From assembly GCA_021846285.1 (NCBI GenBank), contig JAJZCB010000040.1:1-32321 (forward strand): a stretch of DNA of 32,321 nt, read 5' to 3'. The position numbers and the translations under genes are program-made. Positions 22,772 through 31,859 of this stretch are shown here, piece by piece (position 1 is the first letter of the stretch; each line of letters begins with the position of its first letter). This stretch comes from Bacillota bacterium (GTDB lineage: Bacteria; Bacillota; Bacilli; Alicyclobacillales; SLC66). The notes under the pieces are model-generated. The model did not search any database, was not told where the DNA came from, and saw only the letters and a program-made list of their open reading frames with translations.

Positions 22772-25700
22772 ATGTTCTTAAAACGCCTCGATCTCCTTGG
22801 ATTCAAGTCATTCGCGGATCGCATTGAGCTGGAAATCGCACCCGGAGTGACTGCCGTGGTGGGGCCTAATGGGAGCGGCAAGAGCAATATTGCCGATGCC
22901 ATTCGTTGGGTGCTCGGGGAGCAGAGCGCCAGAACTCTGCGCGGCGCGAAGATGGAGGACGTCATATTTGCCGGCAGCCAGGCCCGCAAACCGGTCAATT
23001 TTTGCGAGGTCAGTTTGACGCTTGACAACAGCGATGCTGTGCTGCCCGTGGATTACGGCGAGGTTACGGTCACAAGGCGTGTATACCGTTCTGGTGACAG
23101 CGACTACCTGATCAACCGCTCTGCGTGCCGACTTCGCGACATCGCAGAACTATTTATGGATACGGGGGTCGGACGCGAAGCGTATTCCATTATCGGGCAG
23201 GGGCGGATTGAAGAGATCCTGTCTACCAAATCAGACGAACGCCGAGGTGTCTTTGAAGAGGCAGCAGGTATAGTCAAGTTTAAACTTCGGCGAAAGGAAG
23301 CCGAACGTAAGTTGGGCGATGCGGAGCAGAATCTGTTGCGTATCCGTGACCTCGTTGTGGAACTGGCCGATCAGGTTGCGCCTTTGGCGGACCAGGCTCT
23401 CGTCGCGCGCGACTACAAGGCTGTTCTGGCGCAACAGCGCACGCTGCAGATTGCTGTGTTGGCGGCTGATATCTCTGAACTTTCGGCGAACCGCGCTGCG
23501 TCCGTGCGGCAACTCGAAGCCGGGCAGGTCGAACTGCTCACGGCGCAAGGTCAGGAAGTTGACGCCCAGCAGCAGCTTTCCGTGCTGCGCGCGGCGGCTG
23601 AGGGACTGGAGAGGGAGTTTGCCCATCTCCAGGAGGCGCTGGTGGCGGTCACCGGTCAAGTCGAAAAGTGCGAAGCGGATCGTCGGGTGGCCCTTGAGCG
23701 CCTGGAACACGCGATCACAGGGTTGGAAGAGTTGCGCCTTAAGCGGGAACGTCTCGAAGGGGAAGCAGATTCGTGCGATCGCACAGTGGCGGCCGCTGAT
23801 GTTCAGATAGCTGAACTGCAGACGCGGGTGTCAGCTCTGCGCGAGGAATTGCACAGACGCATCACTGATCAGGATGGACAGGGTTTGCTGGCCGCGTTAA
23901 GGGATCGCTTGGCCGACGCGCGCGCAGGTTTGATTGAAGTGATGAGGGAACAGGCCGCTTTTCGCAATGAACTGAAGAATCTGGAGAGTGCGCAAGCGCA
24001 AACTGAACGCCGCAAAGAACGCATTGCCGAGGATCGAACCACTGTGTTGGCAGAATGTGACCGTCTGCGGACAGAACAGGCCCTTGCGAAAGAACAGGCG
24101 GCCCTGTTGCAGGTTTCTGCCGCAGAGATGCGCCAGACGACAGCGCGCATTGAGAATGGGCTTGGTCGAGCGCAGGACGAATTGGGTGAGATCCTGGCAG
24201 GGCTGGAGCAACACGAGCGTCAACGTTTGGAAGTTGTCAGTCGGTTGCGCACACTGCAGGATATGCAAATGGAGTTGGATGGGTATGCGGGCGGGCCGAA
24301 GGCGATCATTCAGGCGCATCGCCGCGGCGTCCTGAAGGGCGTGCATGGCGCAGTCGCGGATCTCCTGACGGTGCCTGCGCAATATGAACTCGCTGTCGAG
24401 ACGGCCCTCGGCGGGAGTGTGCAACACATTGTGGTGGAACGCGACAGTGATGCAAGGCAGGCTATTGACATGCTGAAAAAGCGTCAACTCGGACGGGCCA
24501 CTTTTTTGCCGGTCGATACGATCAAAGGTCGCCGGCTGGCTCCTCATGAACTGCAGATGGTAAAATCCGCGCACGGATTTATCGGAGTCGCCGCCGATCT
24601 CGCGCAGTGCGATGCAAGGTTTCGCGCGGTCGTCGATTCGCTGCTCGGAAATGTGCTCATTGTTCAATCGCTGGCGGAAGCGAATGTCATTGCGCGGGTG
24701 CTTCAACATCGTGTTCGCATCGTAACCATAGGAGGCGACGTGGTCAACCCGGGGGGGTCCATGACGGGCGGCAGTGTTGCCACACGCGGGGTGACCATCC
24801 TCGGACGCACCCGTGAGATCGCGGCCCTCACTGAACAGGGAGAGGCTCTGGCCGAGAAAGTGGTCGCCTTTGAAGGCCGCCGAGCCGCGCAGGAAGCGGC
24901 CGTTAAGAGTCTCCGTACCCAATTGACTGAAGAGCATGCGCGGATTGCCCACAATGAAGGACTCCAGCGCGAGATCGGGGCGGGCCTTCAGGTGACGGCG
25001 GCGGGCCTGGCTGCGGCGAATGAGCGAGTGACCGCTTTAAACCAGGAGTACGCGATCCACCGCGAGGAAGGTCAAGCAGTCAGCGCACGGTTTGAGGAGG
25101 TGCAAACTTCCCTTGGCCATATTGGGCGTGAAGTCGACATGGCCGAAGGAACCGTGGCGCAGTTGGAACGCGAGATCGAGGAGCACGAGACGATGATCGC
25201 TGGACACAACGACGCGCTGATGCAGGTGCGCGTCTCACTGGCCGAACAGGAAGAGGCGTTGCGCGGGGCCGATCAGGCGCGCGTGAGTCTCGCCAATCGC
25301 CGCAAGGCCATCGAGGGCGAGCATCATGCTGTGAGTGATCAGCAGCAGGCCGCCATTTTACGCATCGCCCGACTGCGCGAGGAGTTGCAACACACTGAGC
25401 ACGCCGCAAAGACCGTTTCCAGGGCGCGCGATGAGTGTCAGGCGGCGATTTCGCGAAGCAGGGATGCACGGGGCGATTGTCAGCGCAAACTGGATGAAGC
25501 GGAATGCGTGCGCGACAACTGGCGGACGCAAACTCGCCAGTTGGAAGGACGCATCAACGCGTGTGACATCGCACTCGGCAAGATCGACGTGGAGCTTGAT
25601 GCGAAACTGACGACGCTTCGAGAGGATTTTGGGCTTGGGGTAGACTTGGCCACTGAGCGATATCGGCTCGATCAACCCCTGGCGCAGGCCAGGCAGCGAC

Positions 25701-26344
25701 TGCAGGAGTTGAAGCGTAGAATCGACGCTTTCGGAGACGTTAACATCGGCGCCATCGAAGAATATGATCGCATTAGTGAGCGCCATGCGTTCCTGCAGTC
25801 ACAGGAACAGGATCTTCTGACGGCAAAAGAACAACTGCACGCACTGATTGCGGAAATCGACACAGAGATGTCCAGGCGATTTCTCGAGACGTTTGACTCG
25901 GTTCGTCAGCATTTTGGCGAAGTGTTTCGTGCGCTCTTCGAAGGTGGCCGAGCCGATGTGTTTCTTGTCGATGAGACGCAGCCATTGCTGTCTGGCATTG
26001 AGATTGTGGCGGAACCGCCGGGCAAGAAGATGCAGACTCTGTCGCTTTTGTCCGGAGGCGAGCGGGCACTCACTGCGCTCGCCCTCCTGTTCGCCATATT
26101 GCGCGTAAAGCCGGTTCCCTTTTGTGTTCTTGATGAAGTTGAGGCCGCGCTTGACGAGGCCAACGTCGCCAGATTCTCTGACTATCTGCGGGGTTTCTCC
26201 GAGCGAACTCAATTTGTGGTGATCACTCACAGACGGGGAACGATGGAGGCAGCAGATGTGCTGTATGGCGTTACCATGCAGGATTCAGGTGTATCAAAGC
26301 TGGTATCAGTGCGAGTATTGGATGATGAACCTGCGACGGCATAG
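22772..26344 (+). CDS. smc: SMC, chromosome condensation and segregation ATPase
   Basis: Condensin subunit that compacts and separates chromosomes. The 1190-residue protein has the N-terminal Walker A VVGPNGSGKSNIADAIRW, long coiled-coil arms, a hinge in the middle (about 505-680; YAGGPKAII through GGDVVNPGGSMTGGS), and the C-terminal signature LSLLSGGERALTALALL with Walker B FCVLDEVEAALDEAN. ATG 22772 gives the standard start MFLKRLDLLGFKSF and has GGGGGAGG seven bases upstream; ATG 22769 is a less well spaced alternative. Length is normal for the family. ScpA and ScpB are not in the window. Confidence 0.97.
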   Translation: MFLKRLDLLGFKSFADRIELEIAPGVTAVVGPNGSGKSNIADAIRWVLGEQSARTLRGAKMEDVIFAGSQARKPVNFCEVSLTLDNSDAVLPVDYGEVTVTRRVYRSGDSDYLINRSACRLRDIAELFMDTGVGREAYSIIGQGRIEEILSTKSDERRGVFEEAAGIVKFKLRRKEAERKLGDAEQNLLRIRDLVVELADQVAPLADQALVARDYKAVLAQQRTLQIAVLAADISELSANRAASVRQLEAGQVELLTAQGQEVDAQQQLSVLRAAAEGLEREFAHLQEALVAVTGQVEKCEADRRVALERLEHAITGLEELRLKRERLEGEADSCDRTVAAADVQIAELQTRVSALREELHRRITDQDGQGLLAALRDRLADARAGLIEVMREQAAFRNELKNLESAQAQTERRKERIAEDRTTVLAECDRLRTEQALAKEQAALLQVSAAEMRQTTARIENGLGRAQDELGEILAGLEQHERQRLEVVSRLRTLQDMQMELDGYAGGPKAIIQAHRRGVLKGVHGAVADLLTVPAQYELAVETALGGSVQHIVVERDSDARQAIDMLKKRQLGRATFLPVDTIKGRRLAPHELQMVKSAHGFIGVAADLAQCDARFRAVVDSLLGNVLIVQSLAEANVIARVLQHRVRIVTIGGDVVNPGGSMTGGSVATRGVTILGRTREIAALTEQGEALAEKVVAFEGRRAAQEAAVKSLRTQLTEEHARIAHNEGLQREIGAGLQVTAAGLAAANERVTALNQEYAIHREEGQAVSARFEEVQTSLGHIGREVDMAEGTVAQLEREIEEHETMIAGHNDALMQVRVSLAEQEEALRGADQARVSLANRRKAIEGEHHAVSDQQQAAILRIARLREELQHTEHAAKTVSRARDECQAAISRSRDARGDCQRKLDEAECVRDNWRTQTRQLEGRINACDIALGKIDVELDAKLTTLREDFGLGVDLATERYRLDQPLAQARQRLQELKRRIDAFGDVNIGAIEEYDRISERHAFLQSQEQDLLTAKEQLHALIAEIDTEMSRRFLETFDSVRQHFGEVFRALFEGGRADVFLVDETQPLLSGIEIVAEPPGKKMQTLSLLSGGERALTALALLFAILRVKPVPFCVLDEVEAALDEANVARFSDYLRGFSERTQFVVITHRRGTMEAADVLYGVTMQDSGVSKLVSVRVLDDEPATA

Positions 26345-26389
26345 CGATCGCGGCGCAGAACTCTCCAAGCAGAAGGTTGAGTGAGAGGC

Positions 26390-27319
26390 ATGGGGCTTTT
26401 TGATCGATTGAAGGAAGGATTGGCAAAAACGCGCACGGTGTTCACGGAGCGCGTCGGTAGCGCGTTGGGCCGCCGCAAGATTGATGATTCGGTATACGAG
26501 GAACTCGAAGACGCTCTACTGTCCGCGGATGTGGGCGTTGGCACCACGCAGTACCTGCTTGATCGGCTAGCGCGGGAAGCGCGGCGGCAGAAACTGGCGA
26601 CAGCCGATCAGTTGATTCCGGTCCTGCAAAGTCTGGTCAATGAGATTCTGGATCAGGGGGAAACTGAACTTCACCTCGCGCCACAGGGCTTGACGGTTAT
26701 CCTGGTGGTGGGCGTCAACGGAGCCGGTAAGACCACCACGATTGGCAAACTGGCCCATCAGTTCCGCCAGGAAGGTAAACGTGTCATACTGGCTGCGGGT
26801 GACACCTTCCGGGCGGCTGCCATTGAACAACTGTGCGTGTGGGGTGAACGCAGCGGCGCCCATGTGGTCAAACAAAATACGGGATCCGATCCAGCGGCCG
26901 TGATTTATGACGCCATTCAGGCGGCGCAGGCCCGCAAAGCGGATGTGCTGATCTGCGACACAGCGGGGCGCCTGCAAAACAAAACGCACCTGATGGCGGA
27001 ACTGGAGAAGATGTACCGGGTTATTGTTCGCGAGATCCCAGAGGCGCCTCATGAAACGCTTCTCGTGCTCGATGCCACAACGGGACAAAATGCGATCGTG
27101 CAGGCCAAACTCTTCAAAGAAATTGCCCGTGTTACGGGGATCGTCCTGACAAAACTCGATGGAACCGCCAAGGGCGGGGTGGTGATCGCCATCTTTCAGG
27201 AACTGGGCTTGCCCGTCAAATTGGTTACGGTTGGTGAACATTTGGATGATCTCGAGCCGTTTTCCGCATCGGCGTTTTCCGCAGCTCTCTTCGAAGGGGC
27301 GGATGTTTCGCGGCCATAG
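26390..27319 (+). CDS. ftsY: FtsY, signal recognition particle receptor
   Basis: SRP-type GTPase at the membrane that receives ribosome-nascent-chain complexes from Ffh. The 309-residue product starts MGLFDRLKEGLAKTR, followed by the helical N domain and the G domain with G1 GVNGAGKTTTIGKLA, the insertion-box region DTFRAAAIEQL, G3 DTAGRLQNK (canonical Ala) and G4 TKLDGTAKGG. It lacks the long acidic A domain, as is usual in Bacilli. GTG 26381 is also possible: AGAAGG (26371-26376) is better spaced to it, but ATG 26390 gives the usual family start. Confidence 0.95.
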   Translation: MGLFDRLKEGLAKTRTVFTERVGSALGRRKIDDSVYEELEDALLSADVGVGTTQYLLDRLAREARRQKLATADQLIPVLQSLVNEILDQGETELHLAPQGLTVILVVGVNGAGKTTTIGKLAHQFRQEGKRVILAAGDTFRAAAIEQLCVWGERSGAHVVKQNTGSDPAAVIYDAIQAAQARKADVLICDTAGRLQNKTHLMAELEKMYRVIVREIPEAPHETLLVLDATTGQNAIVQAKLFKEIARVTGIVLTKLDGTAKGGVVIAIFQELGLPVKLVTVGEHLDDLEPFSASAFSAALFEGADVSRP

Positions 27320-27391
27320 CGACCGGCGTGGACGAAGATGCTCTTCACACGGCGGCCTCGTGTGCGCAGTTTGGGTGACAAGTATATTTCC

Positions 27392-27420
27392 TTGACAGGC
27401 AGCTATAAACTGTGTAAGGT
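27392..27420 (+). promoter_or_regulatory. Possible sigma-A promoter of ylxM-ffh
   Basis: A perfect TTGACA (27392-27397) lies in the 131-nt gap after ftsY. At 17 bp spacing the -10 is TAAGGT (27415-27420), only 3/6 to consensus. The -35 and position favour a promoter; the -10 makes it uncertain. Nothing else is seen in this gap. Confidence 0.4.
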
Positions 27421-27450
27421 AGAGGAAACGATTCGGCGTCCAATGAAGAA

Positions 27451-27810
27451 ATGGGCGGATGCGACGTGTTTGACAAGACGATCGAAGCTCATTTGTTATA
27501 TGACTATTATGGGGCGCTGCTTACGGAGCGTCAGCGAAAGACAGTGGAGTTGCGTTTCTTTGACGATTGGTCGCTGGCCGAGATTGCGGAGGAACTCGGC
27601 ATCAGCCGGCAAGCGGTTCATGATGTCATGAGGCGAACCTTGGCACAACTGACCGAGTACGAGGAGAGACTGGGATTCCTCGCAGCTGCTGTAGACCGCC
27701 GCAAGCGTATCCTTGGGGTCGCGGAGCAATTGCGGGCGGACTATGGGGTGAGAGAAGATCTCCTCGACCGTCTGCAGGCTATCGTGGCGGGTGAAGAGAC
27801 GGATGCGTAA
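27451..27810 (+). CDS. ylxM: YlxM family helix-turn-helix protein, SRP accessory factor
   Basis: The 119-residue protein has a sigma-70 region-4-like helix-turn-helix: LLTERQRKTVELRFFDDWSLAEIAEELGISRQAVHDVMRRT. YlxM/YlxM-like proteins are encoded just before ffh in most Firmicutes; in streptococci YlxM binds SRP components and modulates GTPase activity. The start could be ATG 27451 or GTG 27466; the latter has GGGCGGA six bases upstream, and neither site is strong. It is 14 nt ahead of ffh, so they are surely co-transcribed. Confidence 0.92.
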   Translation: MGGCDVFDKTIEAHLLYDYYGALLTERQRKTVELRFFDDWSLAEIAEELGISRQAVHDVMRRTLAQLTEYEERLGFLAAAVDRRKRILGVAEQLRADYGVREDLLDRLQAIVAGEETDA

Positions 27811-27824
27811 AGGGGTGGCGCGGA

Positions 27825-29231
27825 TTGTTTGACACGTTGACGAACCGCTTGCAGTCAGCATTTCAGCGTCTGCGTGGTAAAGGACGCTTGACGGAAGACG
27901 ACGTGAGGGAAGCCTTGCGGGAGATTCGCAGAGCGTTGCTTGAGGCGGATGTCAACCATACCGTGGCCAAAGAACTGACGGATCGCATTCGTGATAGGGC
28001 AGTTGGCCAGGAGATTTTGCAAAGCCTGTCCGCTGCGCAGCAGGTGATCAAGATTGTCAATGACGAACTCACAGCGCTCATGGGCGGAGGACAGGCCAAA
28101 CTGGCGAACGCGTCCAAGCCGCCGACGGTGATTCTGCTGGCAGGTCTTCAGGGTGCGGGCAAGACAACGGCCGCCGCCAAACTTGCGCGTTATCTTACGC
28201 TCTCGGAGCATCGCCGCCCGTTGCTTGTGGCGGCGGATATTTATCGGCCAGCCGCCATTCAGCAGTTGCAGGTCCTTGGAGCGCAGATCGACGTCCCCGT
28301 ATTTGCTCCGGGGTCCGACGTGCCGCCTCCGGAGATCGCGAGGCGCGCATTGGACGAGGCGCGCCGCGGCGGGTATGATTATGTTCTTATTGACACGCGT
28401 GGGCGGCTGCACATTGACGAGGAACTTATGGACGAGCTTCGCCAGGTGCGGGCGATTGCGGAACCTGACGAGATACTGCTGGTGATTGACGCTATGACAG
28501 GTCAGGATGCGGTCAATGTCGCGAAACAGTTTCACGAGCAAATAGGGGTCACTGGAGCGATTTTAACCAAACTTGACGGCGATACGCGAGGCGGCGCCGC
28601 TCTCACCGTGCGGCACGTCACCGGATGTCCGGTCAAGTTCGTGGGGATTGGCGAGAAACCGGACGCTCTTGAGCCGTTTCATCCGGACCGCATGGCGTCG
28701 CGGATTCTCGGGATGGGGGACGTTTTGACCCTGATCGAAAAGGCGCAGGCCACCATCAACGAAGACGACGCGCGCGCGCTGGAGGCGAAGCTCAGACGCA
28801 ACGAATTTACGCTGGAAGACTTCTTGACGCAATTGCAACAGATGCGTAAACTAGGACCGCTGGATCAGCTTCTCGGCATGATTCCGGGGGTGGGGAAGCT
28901 AAATAAAAACTTGCAGGGCAATTCAGTCGATGAAGGGCAGTTCAGGAAGATCGAGGCTATTATTCTTTCCATGTCGGTTAAAGAACGACAAAATCCGGAA
29001 CTTGTGATGAAGAGTTCCGGTCGTCGTGTGCGTATTGCCAAAGGCAGCGGCACCGAAGTAAGAGATGTGAATCAGTTGCTCAGACGCTTTGATGAGATGC
29101 GAAAACTTATGAAGCAGTTTTCCGGCATGGGAAAAAATTCTGCCCGCGCGCTCAGTAATTTGGCCGGACAGGTGAAGGGCAGAAGCACTTTCGGACACCC
29201 TGGAAACGGAAAGGGAAAGCGCAGGCGTTAG
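27825..29231 (+). CDS. ffh: Ffh, signal recognition particle protein (SRP54)
   Basis: GTPase of the signal recognition particle; binds signal peptides and 4.5S/scRNA. The 468-residue product has an N domain (about 1-85), G domain with G1 GLQGAGKTTAAAKLA, the insertion box DIYRPAAIQQL, G4 TKLDGDTRGG and GIGEKPDALEPF, and a Met-containing M domain (about 295-430) with RIAKGSG for RNA binding. One odd residue: the G3 motif is D190-T-R-G-R-L, whereas SRP GTPases have D-T-A-G-R-L; FtsY in this window keeps Ala. The rest reads as an intact gene with normal length and a basic C-terminal tail, so it is probably functional. Confidence 0.96.
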   Translation: MFDTLTNRLQSAFQRLRGKGRLTEDDVREALREIRRALLEADVNHTVAKELTDRIRDRAVGQEILQSLSAAQQVIKIVNDELTALMGGGQAKLANASKPPTVILLAGLQGAGKTTAAAKLARYLTLSEHRRPLLVAADIYRPAAIQQLQVLGAQIDVPVFAPGSDVPPPEIARRALDEARRGGYDYVLIDTRGRLHIDEELMDELRQVRAIAEPDEILLVIDAMTGQDAVNVAKQFHEQIGVTGAILTKLDGDTRGGAALTVRHVTGCPVKFVGIGEKPDALEPFHPDRMASRILGMGDVLTLIEKAQATINEDDARALEAKLRRNEFTLEDFLTQLQQMRKLGPLDQLLGMIPGVGKLNKNLQGNSVDEGQFRKIEAIILSMSVKERQNPELVMKSSGRRVRIAKGSGTEVRDVNQLLRRFDEMRKLMKQFSGMGKNSARALSNLAGQVKGRSTFGHPGNGKGKRRR

Positions 29232-29276
29232 TTTCATTCAGTCGGATGCAGTTGACTTTGTAAGGAGGTGAGACAA

Positions 29277-29549
29277 GTGGCAGTGAAAATTCGCTTAAAG
29301 CGCATTGGCGCAAAGAAATCCCCGTTTTACCGAGTTGTGGTATCAGACTCCAGATCACCGCGGGATGGTCGTTTCGTAGAGGAGATTGGCACGTACAATC
29401 CTTTGACGGAGCCAGCCCAGATTGCGATCAAGGAAGAGCGGGCCATCTACTGGTTACAGACGGGTGCGCAACCATCGGATTCAGCCAGACATCTGCTGAG
29501 CCAGGTTGGAATCATGAAGAAAATTCACGAACTGCGTCAGGGAAAGTAA
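29277..29549 (+). CDS. rpsP: Ribosomal protein S16 (bS16)
   Basis: The 90-residue protein starts [32 protein letters not shown] (only part is diagnostic: [16 protein letters not shown]) and has the conserved IGTYNP. The GTG start at 29277 is set by AAGGAGGTGA (29262-29271) and by the family N-terminus; a GTG nine bases upstream lies within that site. It is between ffh and khpA, the standard ffh-rpsP-ylqC-ylqD-rimM-trmD order. Confidence 0.97.
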   Translation: MAVKIRLKRIGAKKSPFYRVVVSDSRSPRDGRFVEEIGTYNPLTEPAQIAIKEERAIYWLQTGAQPSDSARHLLSQVGIMKKIHELRQGK

Positions 29550-29598
29550 TCTGCAAGCGGGCGTTGATCCAGGAGTTTGCTGACCGGAGGCGATCTCT

Positions 29599-29826
29599 GT
29601 GAGAGAACTGGTGGAACTCATAACGCGTGGACTCGTCGATGAACCTGATCAAGTGCGTGTGTATGAGGTGCAGAGCGAGAAGGGGCTTGTGTACCAGATC
29701 TCAGTCGCTCCTTCAGATGTGGGTAAGGTGATCGGCAAGGGCGGCCGTATCGTAAAGTCGATGCGAACGGTCGTTTCGGCGGCCTCCCTGCAAGATAATC
29801 GCCGAGTCAATATCGAGATTCTGTAA
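29599..29826 (+). CDS. khpA: KhpA, small KH-domain RNA-binding protein (YlqC)
   Basis: The 75-residue protein is a single KH domain with the nucleic-acid-binding loop G-K-G-G in VGKVIGKGGRIVKSMR. KhpA pairs with KhpB (Jag) in Gram-positives and affects cell elongation and RNA levels. The GTG start at 29599 follows CGGAGG at moderate spacing. It lies between rpsP and ylqD; the location is the same as ylqC in Bacillus. Confidence 0.94.
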   Translation: MRELVELITRGLVDEPDQVRVYEVQSEKGLVYQISVAPSDVGKVIGKGGRIVKSMRTVVSAASLQDNRRVNIEIL

Positions 29827-29911
29827 GCGTGGGACGGACGGTGACGTCATGTCCCCGATTTCCCCTTTTTGGATAGCCAGGAAGTACATATTGTCTGAGG
29901 GAGTGTTTCAT

Positions 29912-30331
29912 TTGTTGACCATTCGCCAACCGGTTACCGTCAAGATGATCTTGACGGAAGAGACAAAGCAGAATTGGCTAGCGGAATTGCGCAGACTTAT
30001 AAATAGCACGATAGCAGAACTTGAGGAGCTTGAGTTTCGTTCTAAACAGCTGCTCAGAGATGCTGAAAAACAGGGCGACGCAGCCGTTAAGGCGACTGAA
30101 GAGCAGATTGAAATGGAACGTATGCAGCGTGTGCAACGGCGCGAGCAGCTCATTGCACAGTTATCGCAAATTCAGCAAATGGACCTTAACGCCGAGGTTC
30201 CAAATGGCCAGGTGGAGACGACTGTCGATGTTCAGGTGGGGGATTCTTGGGAAGCCGTTCTGCTCGGCGGCGAAATCGTGGTCAAGGACGGCGTGGTGGT
30301 TGAAATCCGCCGCAATGGGCAATCACTCTAA
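29912..30331 (+). CDS. ylqD: YlqD family protein, coiled coil, unknown function
   Basis: The 139-residue protein begins MLTIRQPVTVKMILTEETK, continues in a long charged coiled coil (about 20-90, with QRREQLIAQL), and ends in a small beta-rich part (EVPNGQVETTVDVQVGDSWEAV). This matches YlqD, a family of unknown function kept between khpA and rimM in Bacilli. The frame opens at 29849, but the start is set at TTG 29912, where GAGGGAG (29897-29903) is well placed and conservation with YlqD begins. No catalytic motif or membrane segment is visible. Confidence 0.85.
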   Translation: MLTIRQPVTVKMILTEETKQNWLAELRRLINSTIAELEELEFRSKQLLRDAEKQGDAAVKATEEQIEMERMQRVQRREQLIAQLSQIQQMDLNAEVPNGQVETTVDVQVGDSWEAVLLGGEIVVKDGVVVEIRRNGQSL

Positions 30332-30387
30332 TGGACCCCGTTCCTGAGCTTGGCAGGCATGTTACTGATGCAGGGGTGGTTGGCTGA

Positions 30388-30906
30388 TTGAAGACGGAAC
30401 CCACGTTCACGGTTGGCGTCGTGGTCGGCGCGCATGGGCTAAAGGGTGATGTGCGCGTCTTTCCCCGCACAGACTTTCCGGAACTGCGATTTGCGACTGG
30501 ATCCCAGTTGCTGCTTATGCGCTCTGATCAGACTGTCACCAACCTGGAAGTGCAGTTCGCACGCAAACAGAACCGCATTTATGTCGTGTCGTTTGTCGGG
30601 TACGCATCAATCGACGACGTACGGGCTTTTCGCGGTTGTGAACTGAAGGTTACGCAATCGCAGTTACCCGCACTGCCTCCAGGAGAGTATTTTATCCACG
30701 ATTTGATTGGGTGTGCCGTCTATACGGATGAGGATAGGCTTGGCGTGCTGGTAGATGTGCTTTCGCCCGGCGCCAATGACGTATACGTGGTCAAAACCGA
30801 AAGTGGCAGAGACATTCTGCTGCCTGCGATCCCGGACTGTATTTTACGCATCGATATCGAAGCCAAACGTATTGATGCGTACTTGATGCCCGGTTTGCTG
30901 GACTAG
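30388..30906 (+). CDS. rimM: RimM, 16S rRNA processing / 30S maturation factor
   Basis: The 172-residue protein assists folding of the 30S head. It has the N-terminal RimM domain (TVGVVVGAHGLKGDVRVFPRTDFPE) and a C-terminal PRC-barrel domain (GEYFIHDLIGCAVYTDEDRLGVLVDVLSPGANDVYVV ... shown in part: YFIHDLIG and LLPAIPDCI). The TTG start at 30388 follows AGGGGTGG at eight bases. It is followed by a short palindromic repeat and then trmD, the usual partner gene. Confidence 0.95.
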   Translation: MKTEPTFTVGVVVGAHGLKGDVRVFPRTDFPELRFATGSQLLLMRSDQTVTNLEVQFARKQNRIYVVSFVGYASIDDVRAFRGCELKVTQSQLPALPPGEYFIHDLIGCAVYTDEDRLGVLVDVLSPGANDVYVVKTESGRDILLPAIPDCILRIDIEAKRIDAYLMPGLLD

Positions 30907-30910
30907 GCCC

Positions 30911-30935
30911 GCATGATTGGCGTCTACCAATCACC
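30911..30935 (+). repeat. Dispersed 25-bp palindromic repeat, copy 2
   Basis: TGATTGG (30914-30920) and CCAATCA (30927-30933) are perfect 7-bp arms around a 6-nt loop. It begins 4 nt after the rimM stop. It is 24/25 identical to the - strand copy at 12358-12382; the single change (G to A) falls at the inner end of the stem. Confidence 0.85.
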
Positions 30936-30966
30936 GGGGAGTCGTTGAAATGAGCGTGTCAACTGT

Positions 30967-31848
30967 ATGAAGATACACGTATTGACTCTCTTTCCCGAAA
31001 TGATGACCGGAGCGCTGTCCGCCAGCATTGTGGGTCGCGCTCAGACTCAGGGCCTTGTGGACATCCATCTGACTAACTTTCGGGACTTTGCCACGGACCG
31101 ACATCGTACAGTCGATGATTCTCCATTTGGCGGCGGCGCCGGGATGGTGTTGAAACCTGAGCCTCTATTTCGGGCGGTCGAAGCGATTGCCGAGGCAGAG
31201 CCGCCCCGGCCCAGAGTGGTTCTCATGTCTCCCCAGGGGCGGCCGTTTACACAGGCTGTTGCCCACGAATTGACCCTGTACAGCCATGTGATCCTTATAT
31301 GCGGTCATTATGAGGGTTTCGACGAGCGGATAAGGGTTCATTTGGCGGACGATGAAATCTCGATTGGAGACTATGTTCTCACCGCGGGGGAACTCGCAGC
31401 TCTGGTTGTCATAGATGCCGTGGTCCGCCTTCTGCCAGGAGTGCTGGGCAATGGCGAGAGTGCGACCGCGGATTCCTTTTCCGGTGGGCTGCTTGAGTTT
31501 CCACAATATACACGTCCTCGCGACTTTCGGGGGTTGACTGTGCCCGACATTCTTCTTTCTGGGCACCATAAGGAAATGGCGAGTTGGCGACGCAGGCAAT
31601 CCATCATTCGAACGAAGATCAGACGACCGGACCTCCTGGAGAAGGCTGAGTTAACTCTTGAGGAACGCTCCTGGGTAGACAGTCTGTACGCCACGTCGGA
31701 GTTCATTTTGGAGAGGTCTCAGCCAGAACCGTTGCTGTCGCAGTCAATGGCGTCATATTCACCGGATGATAAGGCTCCCGACAAGGGAGTATCCAGCCCT
31801 CGGGACAGGGGAACTGATCTCGTTGCCAGAAAACCGGATGGCCAGTAG
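30967..31848 (+). CDS. trmD: TrmD, tRNA m1G37 methyltransferase with a C-terminal extension
   Basis: SPOUT-class knotted enzyme that methylates G37 of tRNAs to prevent frameshifting. It starts [13 protein letters not shown] and has [22 protein letters not shown], the knot loop [12 protein letters not shown]154 and catalytic D169. At 293 residues it is longer than the usual ~240-250: from about 250 a Pro/Ser/Asp-rich tail follows with no recognisable domain. Two knot positions differ from the common form: A140 in LTAGE (usually Gly) and G163 in GNGES (usually Glu). The core residues are intact, so it should be active. The ribosome-binding site before ATG 30967 is poor. The rplS gene that normally follows is not present. 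Confidence 0.95.
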   Translation: MKIHVLTLFPEMMTGALSASIVGRAQTQGLVDIHLTNFRDFATDRHRTVDDSPFGGGAGMVLKPEPLFRAVEAIAEAEPPRPRVVLMSPQGRPFTQAVAHELTLYSHVILICGHYEGFDERIRVHLADDEISIGDYVLTAGELAALVVIDAVVRLLPGVLGNGESATADSFSGGLLEFPQYTRPRDFRGLTVPDILLSGHHKEMASWRRRQSIIRTKIRRPDLLEKAELTLEERSWVDSLYATSEFILERSQPEPLLSQSMASYSPDDKAPDKGVSSPRDRGTDLVARKPDGQ

Positions 31849-31859
31849 GCCGCTATGTA

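Noticed and set aside
27404-27409. TATAAA after ftsY as a -10 box
   Set aside because: It is only 6 bp after TTGACA, and no other -35 lies 16-19 bp upstream.
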